Of a stretch of 64,000 nucleotides of DNA, positions 10,836-20,593 are shown in pieces; position 1 is the first letter of the stretch; each line of letters opens with the position of its first letter. The translations under genes were made by a program, and so were the position numbers. Below the pieces are notes generated by a model. It was not told where the DNA came from. It saw only the letters and a list, made by a program, of their open reading frames with translations, and did not search any database. The stretch covers positions 3,596,001-3,660,000 of the forward strand of contig JAPFBL010000255.1 of NCBI GenBank assembly GCA_026182355.1. The letters run 5' to 3'. Source of the DNA: Hermatobates lingyangjiaoensis (Eukaryota > Arthropoda > Insecta > Hemiptera > Hermatobatidae).

Positions 10836-13694
10836 TTACAAATAAGGCTCAGTGTAATATTTGATGGTAGGTCCGACAACTTGGGTTGGAATTTCCCTTT
10901 CAAAAATGGTAGCATTTCGAACCTTAGACCTAAGTTTTACATCTTTGGGTTTAAGCACACTCCGATGATTGTTGGTCACTCGACTGGGAGTCATTATTGA
11001 TTTTTGACTTAAGCCAGTTGCTTCTAAAAAATTGTCGTAAGTTCCTGGACTCTTGTCTTCTACGTTAGAGTAGTCCTTGCAAGGAGAAGTTTCTTCTGCT
11101 GGTTCCTGGCTGCTTACGTCTTCCTGTGGCAAGGAAGCATCAGAGCTCTGCGGGGAAGGTTCTTCAACCCTGATTCTGTCCAGGGATGTTGGGCTTACAT
11201 CCTTGAATGGAACTGGTGGTGGAGGTGGTGGTGGCGAGGCTACTTGAATCACTTCCACCGGTGGTGGTGGTGGAGGGGCACCTGCAAGATGAGTAGGTGC
11301 AGCAGTTGGCAGACGGTTCTTAGGAGAGGCAACTGTTTGCTGTTGTAACTGAGCTAATACCTGCTGCTGCTGTAACTGGGTTAAAACTTGCTGTTTTTGC
11401 TGTTGCGTTTGTTGTATTTGGGCCAGTACTTGCTGCTGCCGAGCCTGCTGTTGAACTTGTGCCAAGAGTTGGGCTACAGAGGCAGCAACTCTCAGTCTTG
11501 CTTTATGGGACAAACTCTGCGACATCCCTATAGGTTTACCGTCTGGAGATACCTTTGGTTGCCCTGCTTCTTTAAGTTGGCGCAGCATGGCTGCTGCCTC
11601 CAAAAGATTGATGTTATTTAACATTGCCTTGTTGAGGAAAGGTTTTTGACTTGGCTGAGGTCGTCCTTCTGTTGAAGAGCCTCCCGACTGATGTCGAACT
11701 TGCTGTTTCTGATGCTGTTGTTGTTGTTGCTGCATCATAGTTTCCCCAGCTAATCTATGTAGCTTCATTTCGAAACTTTTTAAATTCTTTCCTTTCAGTT
11801 TCTTTAATATTTCATCATCCAAAGCAGAGTTAGAAATTACATATAGTTCACTATCCCCTTTGTGCTCCGATGAGTCTGTATGGTGAATATTTTGAAAGGG
11901 AAGGGGACTTGGTTTACTAATACTATCTAGCTTAGACCGATCTATGTAAACTGGTTGAGGTGGTAGTAAAACTTTTGGGTTTGCGAAATTGTTTTCGGCT
12001 AATTTAGTTTCTCTTACTTTTTGTGAGAGTGATTCATTTTTTTTGCCTGAGTTATTTCTAGGTTTTGGTAGAACTGGTGAGTTTGACTGAGGTTGAGAAG
12101 ATGAAAGATCATCCAGAGATACAGATTTTCTTCCGTCTTCTTCACGTTTTAATGAAAACAGTCTTCTTGCAGCATGATGTAATTCGACCAGTTTTCCTAG
12201 AGGCAGACGACTAGGTTTTGTGCTTGAGGTATCAGAACTTTTATTAAGCGGACGTTCTAGAGGTGAAGACGTCACCATTGTAGGGTTTTGAGGTTCTTCT
12301 AACGATTGACTTGTTTCTTCAATGCGAGACGACTCATCCGCTCCACTGGTTAACCAAAATGGTTGGTCATTGTCATCAATCTCCACAAAAGGGCTCTCTA
12401 TCGATGGCAGTTTGTTAGATCGTTGGTCCTCCATTATGTCATCGGGGTCTTTTAATAATATTTGATTAACACACTGTAGAACTGGATTGTCTTGATAATT
12501 TATGTCAAACGATCTGATAGTTGCTCTAGTATCGTTAAGAGATGTTTTCGATTTAGAAATATCTGTTGGTGATGAATCACTACTGGATGCAATTTGCGAA
12601 GAACTAAATTTGGGATAATTAGTTATCTGGGGAATGTCGGGAGAAATGTGCCGATAGGATGGTTGAGAATCTATATTAAATTTATGAGATGACTTTGGAA
12701 CAGGTGAAAAAGCCGAGCGATCATGTATGGAAAGTGCTCCCCGTACTATTGGAGGCGTAATGGTACAGTTACAAACTGAGTCAGCGTCGTTGTCTCCGAG
12801 GCACGCTCTAGTGCTCGCAGCGTCTGATGACAGTGAATCTGGCTGGCAAGTCACCTCGGTGGAAGACTCGTTTGACTCCTTCCCTCCATCGTCATTCTCT
12901 ATGCACAGCGAACTTATTAAATCTGGCTTTGCGTAACACTCGACGTTCTGAAGTCCTTCTTCCAGTTCCATTGCTTTAGATTCTCCGTCTCTACTGCTGT
13001 CGTCGCCTGCATGCGTACCATTCTTTAGCCGTAATATTTCTTCCTGCTGGCATTTAATAACAGATTCCCTTTCTTCAAGCAATGATCTCAGGAATGATTC
13101 TTCTGTTTGGTCTTTCATATGTGATTTCAGTCTGTTTATTTCTTTATTTTGTGAAACAATAAGAGCTTCTCGATCTGCCAGTATTCGTTGTAATTCCAAA
13201 ATACTTTTTTGCTCCTCCCAATCAGTGCAGTTTTTACGGAAATCACTTACACTTGCTTCGATGCTTCCTATACGTTCGTATTCTTGCTTCGTTGTCTCAT
13301 TCGATTCACATTTAAAGTCTGTAGCATCGTTAATAGTATCTTTGGCAACAGTAGTGATAGCTGAATGAATGGGATGAGGAATTCTATTATCCAAAGCTCC
13401 TTTGAGCCTAGACATTTCGTCTCTTTGCACGTTAATGATGGCATCCCTTTCAACTAGCATCTCTCTAATGTTTTTCTGTTCCCTCCTCAGCCGAGCCTCT
13501 AGTATAAGTAGCGCTCTTATAACAGCACTCAACTGTTTCTCTCTTAATTGTTTACAGTTTTTCAAGTCTTGGTCCTTTTGGGCAAGCTTCTTACTAAATG
13601 CCGAAACAAGATGTCGACATCTTGCAATTTGGTGCTTCAAAGCATTCTTTGTATTTTCAAGCTCTCGCCTTGTCCTTTTAAGTTCATTTTCAGT
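10836..13694 (-). CDS. Large 3' exon of a coiled-coil, Q/P-rich protein (family not recognised)
   Basis: The exon starts after the acceptor TTTTTTTTTTCAG (AG at 13696-13695) with ACT GAA AAT, and reads TENELKRTRRELENTKNA before continuing to a TAA at 10838-10836: 952 codons in one exon. The first roughly 230 residues are heptad-rich coiled coil, including RCRHLVSAFSKKLAQKDQDL and LEARLRREQKNI. A Ser-rich, probably disordered middle includes KLVELHHAARRLFSLKRE. Then come a Q6 run (about residue 670 of the 968-aa model), a long Q-rich stretch (about 760-800) and two proline runs of six to seven residues (about 820-842) of the type bound by EVH1, SH3 or profilin. The C-terminus, KVRNATIFERE to YYTEPYL, looks conserved. 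Codon use and GC content are clearly above the surroundings. It looks like a cytoskeletal or scaffold protein; I do not assign a family. Confidence 0.9.
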   Translation of the reverse strand, partial: TENELKRTRRELENTKNALKHQIARCRHLVSAFSKKLAQKDQDLKNCKQLREKQLSAVIRALLILEARLRREQKNIREMLVERDAIINVQRDEMSRLKGALDNRIPHPIHSAITTVAKDTINDATDFKCESNETTKQEYERIGSIEASVSDFRKNCTDWEEQKSILELQRILADREALIVSQNKEINRLKSHMKDQTEESFLRSLLEERESVIKCQQEEILRLKNGTHAGDDSSRDGESKAMELEEGLQNVECYAKPDLISSLCIENDDGGKESNESSTEVTCQPDSLSSDAASTRACLGDNDADSVCNCTITPPIVRGALSIHDRSAFSPVPKSSHKFNIDSQPSYRHISPDIPQITNYPKFSSSQIASSSDSSPTDISKSKTSLNDTRATIRSFDINYQDNPVLQCVNQILLKDPDDIMEDQRSNKLPSIESPFVEIDDNDQPFWLTSGADESSRIEETSQSLEEPQNPTMVTSSPLERPLNKSSDTSSTKPSRLPLGKLVELHHAARRLFSLKREEDGRKSVSLDDLSSSQPQSNSPVLPKPRNNSGKKNESLSQKVRETKLAENNFANPKVLLPPQPVYIDRSKLDSISKPSPLPFQNIHHTDSSEHKGDSELYVISNSALDDEILKKLKGKNLKSFEMKLHRLAGETMMQQQQQQHQKQQVRHQSGGSSTEGRPQPSQKPFLNKAMLNNINLLEAAAMLRQLKEAGQPKVSPDGKPIGMSQSLSHKARLRVAASVAQLLAQVQQQARQQQVLAQIQQTQQQKQQVLTQLQQQQVLAQLQQQTVASPKNRLPTAAPTHLAGAPPPPPPVEVIQVASPPPPPPPVPFKDVSPTSLDRIRVEEPSPQSSDASLPQEDVSSQEPAEETSPCKDYSNVEDKSPGTYDNFLEATGLSQKSIMTPSRVTNNHRSVLKPKDVKLRSKVRNATIFEREIPTQVVGPTIKYYTEPYL

Positions 13695-14310
13695 CTGAAA
13701 AAAAAAAGAATTGTGTAAATTATAAGAACTAATTTAGACCAACAATTCATAAATATAAATTGTAATTATTTTTTTTATAAGCAATTGGCAATTTCCTAAA
13801 AAATAAATAGCTATAATAAAATATGTCTCGTTGTAACTTTGATGGTCAAGAAAGTTGAAAAAAATAACCTGAATATTTTTTTAATAAAGAATGAGTTTGG
13901 GAACATTAAATCATTAACCGTACGTTTTTCATATAACCCTGTGATACATAATGAGGATCAAGGTGAACTTGAAATGTTCACTTAGGAAATTCAACACTCA
14001 GGTGAATGTGTGGAACCTGTATTTTATTAAAAATTTGAAAAGGTACTGTCAAATGTGTTTAATCTGCAGTAATATTGATAACTTGATGCAACAGTGCAAT
14101 TCAGGTGTAATTAACAGATCAAAACATACACCTCAGCCAGTGTTGTAATTACGTATTACAACCAGTGTTGATTTTTCGCTCGTATTTAGAAGAACATCAT
14201 TCTGTAAACGGTGAGTACTATTTTAATATACCTCCATATGAAATTGAACCCGGGATAACATGATGAGGTGGTCTCACAAAAGGTTTGTTTTTCTTGAATA
14301 ATACCTCCTG
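13695..14310. other. 3' end of the 31.3-kb intron
   Basis: Contains the polypyrimidine tract and acceptor of the large exon. The rest is AT-rich and unremarkable. Confidence 0.6.
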
Positions 14311-14333
14311 CCCCCCCCCCCCCCCCCCCCCCC
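14311..14333 (+). repeat. Homopolymer C23
   Basis: An uninterrupted run of 23 C, striking in this AT-rich context. The length is likely to be polymorphic or misassembled. Confidence 0.95.
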
Positions 14334-15720
14334 AGTGTTCGGAGAAATGTCCAAGAAACTGAGTTAGGTTTATTCAGCTACAACTGAGATCTTTCCCAGT
14401 CCGGTTTTCCATTTGTTCGGTGAAAGGCATTTTACGAGTCAAGAAGTTTGATATCAACGAGGTGTTCAAATAAAATGTAGTTCAGGAATTGTTGAAACAG
14501 CAAGGAAATACTTCTCTTTGACACAGAATTTTACATCAATAATTTCGTCAATTATTAAGGAGTAAAATATATTTACAAAGTTGAATAAAAACTGCAGTAT
14601 TCATTAAATAACCTCAAGTTAAATAAATCATCTTACCCTTATCAGGTTATACATTTAGTTTTGTACAATATTCAATTTTAATCAATAAAAGAATTATTGA
14701 TTTCTGATGGTGTAGAGTGATTTATTCATAAAAAAAGTTAAAGTCCTGTGTCTCGGGAAGTTGAAAAAGAGAACAGGGTTTGAGAAGTACATGTTAGGTT
14801 ACCATCACCGTAAAAAAAAGTCTGCCTAACAGGAAATATCCATTGAATTTTGAGAGGAGTTCAATGACACTGACTTGTAATTCTACCTGCAGAGAGCCAG
14901 GTAGTAAACAGACGGCTGAGCTTTTCACCATTGCGGGGATTTATTAACTTGCAGACAGCTTACTTTCATTTTAGTGTTATTAATAACCTCAGGCGTGCAA
15001 GCGATAAAAGCATTTTAATTTCCTTTTGTTGCCAGAATAATATCTAACAATTATTGGAATTTGTTTTATAGAATTCTTAAGTGTTTATGGAATTATAGAC
15101 AGGATATTATGAACGTGATATAAGCTATTCAAGCAGATAATTGATAATACTTATTATCCAACATAGCACGACAATTTAATTATTATAACAACTTACAATG
15201 ACAGATAATCAATTGAGTTGATTATTAATTTAGAACAAATCAATTATCTGTCACGAATATATACCGCTGATGATGTATGTTAAAAATAATTTAAATGTTT
15301 TTTAAAGCTGAACCTATAGTAAGAATCTGTTTCTAATTATCTTTTAACAAAAATTTGATAGTAATTTGAATAAGAAGTTAAAATAAAAAGAAGTTAGTGT
15401 TGTATTTAATAAAATGTTGCAGAAGATATGAGGTTAATGGTGATTAAGAAAAGTTTTCTCTGATTATTATGGACAGTTTGCATAAGATAGTGGCGCATTG
15501 GACGTGACAGGATTACTGGTGAGAAGAAACCGGCCACAACGTGTCGCTCAGAGAAAAGCTCATTGCTGCCGTTATCTTAGCCAATACTGACAACTCTTCT
15601 CTTTCATGTCACTATCTTCTTGATCAGCGTTAAATTATTCTATTTCACTTCATTGGAATTATTATTCCTCCAGGTGGTTTTAATTATGTACTACATTCCG
15701 CTTGCGGCAGTAGTCATGTT
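14334..15720. other. Intron sequence, nothing recognised
   Basis: AT-rich with short mixed-composition patches (for example 15480-15630). No open frame, RNA or repeat family is recognised. Confidence 0.5.
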
Positions 15721-15721
15721 A

Positions 15722-15808
15722 ATACCGAGATTTCCTTAGACCACTGAAGTTAAGTAACATTGGGTGTGGAGAGCGCTTGGATGGGTGACACGTTGTGCTG
15801 TTGGTGAC
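15722..15808 (+). pseudogene. 5S rRNA-like fragment (pseudogene or 5S-derived SINE head)
   Basis: Reads CCGAGATTTCC, then GAAGTTAAGTAACATTGGGT, GCGCTTGGATGGGTGAC and GTGCTGTTGGTGACT. These correspond in order to the middle and 3' part of eukaryotic 5S rRNA, including the internal control region (GAAGTTAAGCA-like box A and GATGGGTGAC-like box C). The 5' third is missing or degraded and there are several substitutions, so it is not a functional 5S gene. Mixed-composition sequence continues to about 16270 and could be the body of a 5S-headed SINE. Confidence 0.65.
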
Positions 15809-16280
15809 TCCCACATGTTTAATGAGTCACACTTACGTCCCTTGGAGACACCCACGCTCCTTGGACGTGGCTACAAGCTTTTGTAAAGGTGGGCGTTGAA
15901 GCAACTTTTGTAGCTGACACTACAAAAGATAAATATCGAAGTGAAATATTTTGCTTATAGGGTTAGGGATGTTGTAGTGGTAGTGTTGTGAAAGATTGAA
16001 AAGATTAATCAAGAAAGATCTTAGATCTTTGATGATTAATAATTTTGTGACTCTCGGAGAGGGCGAGTAACAATCTGTACCCAGCCTGTACAGTGTTAAT
16101 TTGCTGCTACCTACTAACAGTGTCAACTCCCAAATATAATACACTTCAAAAGGGTATTTAGTTCCTGACATGTGACATACTCGCTAACGTGGCTCGTCAT
16201 AAGTGCAAATTAATAATTGAGCCACTAGCCGTATACGCTGTTACCCCTAGAACAGCACGGAAGGCAAAGCGACTGTAAGT
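15809..16280. other. Mixed-composition sequence after the 5S-like fragment
   Basis: GC content is higher than the flanks, with no long open frame. It could be a SINE body attached to the 5S-like head, but I see no 3' tail that proves it. Confidence 0.3.
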
Positions 16281-16555
16281 GTGCACCAAACATTATTTCA
16301 GTTTGTCACTTCAGATCAATGTCGCATGATTTAAAAATAAACAATAGTATATTCTTTAGATTGCAAACCTCGTTAGTTTTTCTCAAGGTAAAACTACGCA
16401 TTATAAACTTACATGGTAAATGCATGTATGCATAAATACTACTTCTCGTAGAACAGGAAGCATATATTTCTTTCTTTTTTTTTATTCAGATGTATCGGCA
16501 TCTACCGTTGTTATTGCCTCCTGATGTAAGAAATACGTAGAGTCAAGAGAAGCAA

Positions 16556-16862
16556 AACACGATTTTGTGACTGAGCCAAACCAGATCTCTGTGACTGAGG
16601 CAAACCACTGCTCTATGACTGAGGTAAAGCTACTGCTCTCTGACTGAGGTAAACTACTACTCTGTGACTGAGGAAAGCTACTGCTCTGTGATTGAGGAAA
16701 AACTACTGCTCTCTGACTGAGGAAAGCTACTGCTCTGTATTTGAGGCAGCCCACACCTCTGTGACCGATGCAACCCACGGCTCTGTGACTGAGGCAAACT
16801 ACTGCTCTCTGACTGAGGAAAGCTACTGCTCTGTGTCTGAGGTAAGCCACCTTTCACCCGAG
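16556..16862. repeat. Minisatellite, about 12 imperfect copies of a 24-bp unit
   Basis: The unit is close to CTACTGCTCTCTGACTGAGG plus four bases. Because 24 is divisible by 3, open frames of eight-residue repeats appear on both strands (16482-16850 and 16678-16881 minus, 16692-16883 plus). Frame slips between units and the absence of start context or splice sites argue against a real protein. Confidence 0.85.
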
Positions 16863-18918
16863 TCACCGAGGCATTTAACATAACGTTTTATGTAATCATG
16901 AAGTATAGCTTACATTAGAGTTTAATTTGCATTAATATCCTTAATTTCTAATAAAAGGTAATTTTGCAAACTTAAGGAACCCAAACGGGTTTTGTACGGA
17001 ATTAAAAAATTGCTGTTTCCTGTGTGCAATGTACAACGGTTCAATATTAATCAGATATTCGAACTAATATTAATATAGCATGCCTGACGTTTCTCAAGTT
17101 TACAGTAATTACCAATGATAGTTTTATTATACGAGTTATATATAAAATCGATTTCAATGCAGTTTTAAGATCAGCCATCTCGTTTAACTCATTTTTATTG
17201 ACCCATCCGTTTTCCTGATGGAAATGAAAAAAACGTTTTTTCATTAAATCGCTGACCTTGAAAATGCTCTGAAACTCATTCAATGAATTACCATCAATAT
17301 GTAAGTTCAAAAATTATGCTTATTACTAATGCCAAGATTTTGGCTACTAAACAATTTTAGTTGTTATTTTACAATAAATAAAAATAGCAGGTTGTATCTT
17401 TCAAAAATTTAAGGAAAACAAAAAAAGCTGTAAATAATGAAATAATAAAAGTAGCACAACACTGGGCTGAGATAATTATCTGAAAGGGTTTGAATTAATA
17501 TTTGATGTAAAGAAGAATGGAAGGCTTTCCAGATATTAATTTTTGAGTTGACCTAGATTTACGAAAGTAGGTTTACTAGCAATATCTGATTCAGAGTGCC
17601 TGATGAAAGTGAAGTAAGAAGATGGTAGAGGAGATGAAAGTACACATTAAGAAGAGACTGAAAAGATCGAAAGAATTCGACTCGCGTAGAAATTCGACGG
17701 GAACAGGTTATAATTTAGCCACTGGGAAACGTTATTGAGAAAACGAGTATAAGTGGTTTTATTTTGGTCGTGGTAAGAATGGGGTATGGTATGAGAGAAG
17801 GGGTCGGGAATGCCGGCAGGAGTGATTAGTGCGGAGCGACGAAGTGGGGTGGTCGAGAGAGGAGGAAGCCTCTCCATTCGGCGGACGGCACTCGGCCTGC
17901 CCGCACTATTAGTCAGGAATGTGCATGTCTCAGCATGTCTCTCCAGCATGCTCCAAACATGCTAAACATTCTTCACTAGCACTGTTCTGCAATTAATTAA
18001 AAAAAAACTTACGTAATGCTGAACTGAAGTAAAAATAAGAGTTATTGATGACACTACAAATTTAACCAAATATCATATAGAAGTACATCATATGATTAAA
18101 TAATTAAGTCAAGAGTTTATCCCGTAATGTAATTACAGGAAGTTTCATCTATACTTCATAATAATTTGTAATATATCTCATAACTACATTTGAAAACAAT
18201 CACAGCCATACTTCAGCTGAAAATCGAATCCTATCTTCTGTAGAGTCCCCTCAAACGCGGGAAGACAAGACCCATGTGACTATGGACCTGGACTCTCTCG
18301 CACTGAACTGACAGACAGAAGAAGTATGTCACCAGGTGCCACCAATAGGCCTCTACCCGACTCTTGTTAATCCAATAATTGAATTAGAAGCCTAAATTCC
18401 CTAATGTTTCTGAATACATAATGTAGGTGACGTTACTAATATGTAACGGAGAGGTCATCTGATTCATTCCTTTACTTTCACGATTTTTTGTAATATATTA
18501 GACGTTCATATATACTCCTTTAAAAAATCTAATTTTTTGTCAGGTAAAAAATTTAGTACGTGATTTCATTTGTACAACCACAGAGGTTATTAAGTCGAGG
18601 TACATTTCGAATGTTAATATATACCAATATCATTTACAATATTATGGGTACATATAATGTGTAGATAAATTTTTAAATATTATTACATGACATTTAATAT
18701 TTTCTAGAATGTACTGTCTACAAATGTACCTTTTACAATGATAAAGCGAAACTGTACATTTCGATGATAACTACAAAGGTAAACGATAATAATCCCGTTT
18801 CCCTGATGGGAGGGTTCTGAATAGTGAATTTGTCAAATAATGATTAACAAATCCGTATTTAACATGTAAATTTCGATTTCCATTTCCATACATAATATAT
18901 ATGTATGTATGGGGTCTC

Positions 18919-18920
<2 letters not shown>
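16863..18920. other. Intron sequence, no gene recognised
   Basis: A GC-richer patch at 17780-17950 gives a 100-codon minus frame without recognisable motifs. The rest is AT-rich. Confidence 0.5.

Positions 18921-18954
<34 letters not shown>
18921..18954. repeat. (TA)17 microsatellite
   Basis: Left border of the palindrome at 18955-19265. Confidence 0.95.
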
Positions 18955-18957
<3 letters not shown>

Positions 18958-19265
18958 TTGTTGAACGACCTTTGTACTGTGGCATGAATAAATTTCATTG
19001 TCCACCTTTCAAGTTTTCTCACCTTTGTTTTAAATCTTTCTGGTACTAAATACACTAGTTCTCCAAATGATTTATTACTCGTATTTATAACTGACATGTT
19101 ATTTGGAGAACTAGTGTATTTAGTACCAGAAAGATTTAAAACAAAGGTGAGAAAACTTGAAAGATGGACAATGAAATTTATTCAAGCCACAGTACAAAGG
19201 TCAATCAACAAAACATGTATAAAGAAAGGATTGTTCCCCAAATGTACAAATATATATATAGGTGT
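18955..19265. mobile_element. (TA)n-bounded palindrome encoding a PLE-like KxLE...GLxPKxTN peptide
   Basis: The arms (18955-19070 and about 19100-19222) are near-perfect reverse complements around 19086. Read outward, both encode LVYLVPERFKTKVRKLERW; the right arm continues to NKTCIKKGLFPKCTNIYI and runs into TATATATA. The left arm stops earlier, at ACAAAACAT, where the right arm reads ACAAAACATGTATAAAG, and passes straight into (TA)n. Homologous peptides occur in the palindromes at 47.7-48.2 and 63.5-63.77 kb. I infer an N-terminal segment of a Penelope-like polyprotein, which in that family contains similar Lys/Leu-rich sequence before the RT. Confidence 0.65.
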
Positions 19266-19523
19266 GTTCTCTAATCGGATTTCGGTCAATTTTCCAGGAT
19301 AAAAAATCAAACTCTCGTTGCCAACGTTTCGGTTTTTTTTAAAACCTTTTTCATAGGCATCTTCTCCATAGACTCTTCTTATATCCTCATAAAAACCCAT
19401 ATTTTTTTTATAATAAAGAAATATGGGTTTTTATGAGGATATAAGAGAGTCTATGGAGAAGATGCCTATGAAAAAGGTTTTAAAAAAAACCGAAACTTTT
19501 GCAACGAGAGTTTGATTTTTTAT

Positions 19524-19525
<2 letters not shown>
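19266..19525. mobile_element. Palindrome of the GAAACGTTGG class
   Basis: The arms (19266-19402 and 19420-19525) meet near 19411. Each contains TATGAAAAAGGTTTT, then the AAAACCGAAAC block and a tail reading GAGAGTTTGATTTTTTATC. The left arm continues through CCTGGAAAATTGACCG-type sequence before the border. The right arm exits at TTTTTATCTTATATATAT. It abuts the previous and the next palindrome, making a nested cluster. Confidence 0.7.

Positions 19526-19582
<57 letters not shown>
19526..19582. repeat. (TA)28 microsatellite
   Basis: Separates the palindrome at 19266-19525 from the PLE endonuclease palindrome. Confidence 0.95.
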
Positions 19583-19586
<4 letters not shown>

Positions 19587-19678
19587 TATTTACTCTTCTT
19601 TATATAATCTAGGAGGTGTCAGAGCTTATTTTTCTTCATTGTGATTCTTCCTACGACATTTTGTCTCATATACATATC

Positions 19679-20065
19679 TTAGGTGTTGCTGTTCTGAATA
19701 CTGGGCCGTGACTGAGTGTCGGCTTGGCGAGTAGCTGGTGGTTGGTCACCTAGTAGCTGCAGTGTGCGTGAAACCCCCGTGTGTTCACGATTAATTAATG
19801 GGTTGTGCTTCATGATTTTCATGGCTTCATATATTTGCAGTCTGGCCGGATCATTAATTTTCTTTAAAATGATGGTGTTTTGAAAAAGGTCCTGGCGGGT
19901 GAGTTTTCTTCCATGTTCCTCGGAGGTGTGTCTAGCGATGGCTCCTGCTTGCAAGTGCATTGTCAGTCGTCGTGAGAGTGTGGTCGATGTCATACCGATA
20001 TATTTTGAATTGTCTAGGAGCTCACAATCTCCGATATTGCAGTTATATTCGTATATGACATTGGC
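19679..20065 (-). pseudogene. PLE GIY-YIG endonuclease domain, left copy (5'-truncated)
   Basis: Outward minus-strand copy of the domain described for 20094-20480, with the same motifs and stop. The open frame extends to 20260 only because it reads into the antisense of the right arm. It differs by F for V in QDLFQNT and E for Q in NPLINREH. Confidence 0.8.
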
Positions 20066-20093
20066 CAATGTATTTGTATCGGAGATACAAAAG

Positions 20094-20480
20094 GCCAATG
20101 TCATATACGAATATAACTGCAATATCGGAGATTGTGAGCTCCTAGACAATTCAAAATATATCGGTATGACATCGACCACACTCTCACGACGACTGACAAT
20201 GCACTTGCAAGCAGGAGCCATCGCTAGACACACCTCCGAGGAACATGGAAGAAAACTCACCCGCCAGGACCTTGTTCAAAACACCATCATTTTAAAGAAA
20301 ATTAATGATCCGGCCAGACTGCAAATATATGAAGCCATGAAAATCATGAAGCACAACCCATTAATTAATCGTCAACACACGGGGGTTTCACGCACACTGC
20401 AGCTACTAGGTGACCAACCACCAGCTACTCGCCAAGCCGACACTCAGTCACGGCCCAGTATTCAGAACAGCAACACCTAA
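20094..20480 (+). pseudogene. PLE GIY-YIG endonuclease domain, right copy (5'-truncated)
   Basis: About 128 residues. In order: ANVIYEYNCNIGDC (the first GIY-YIG block, with a CX4C pair), KYIGMTSTTLSRRL (YIG block and conserved Arg), HLQAGAIARHTSEEHG (the His pair that completes the CCHH motif of Penelope/Poseidon-type elements), LQIYEAMKI (catalytic Glu) and NPLINRQ (conserved Asn near the end). In PLEs this domain sits C-terminal to the RT and nicks the target. Catalytic positions look intact, but the copy lacks the RT and a start, so it is a fragment. The reading frame upstream of 20094 is antisense of the left arm and not real. Confidence 0.85.
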
Positions 20481-20550
20481 GATATGTATATGAGACAAAA
20501 TGTCGTAGGAAGAATCACAATGAAGAAAAATAAGCTCTGACACCTCCTAG

Positions 20551-20552
<2 letters not shown>

Positions 20553-20588
<36 letters not shown>
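20553..20588. repeat. (TA)18 microsatellite
   Basis: Right border of the PLE palindrome; the 3'UTR ends at CTAGATTATA and merges into it. Confidence 0.95.

Positions 20589-20593
<5 letters not shown>

Larger units (their letters stand above)
19603..20556. mobile_element. Penelope-like element 3' end, head-to-head inverted dimer with GIY-YIG endonuclease domains
   Basis: Two arms of about 478 bp meet at about 20080, with the loop TTTGTATC-GGA-GATACAAA. The left arm has five extra bases (AATGT) beside the centre. Each arm encodes the C-terminal GIY-YIG domain reading outward, a stop codon, about 75 bp of 3'UTR (GACACCTCCTAGATTATA) and then (TA)n. The protein difference between the arms is about two residues (QDLF/QDLV and NREH/NRQH), so the duplication is recent or kept alike by gene conversion. 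No RT domain is present. Confidence 0.85.

Noticed and set aside
17647..17949. 100-codon minus frame in a GC-richer patch
   Set aside because: No recognisable domain, no splice sites and no repeat of the pattern; probably chance in mixed-composition DNA.
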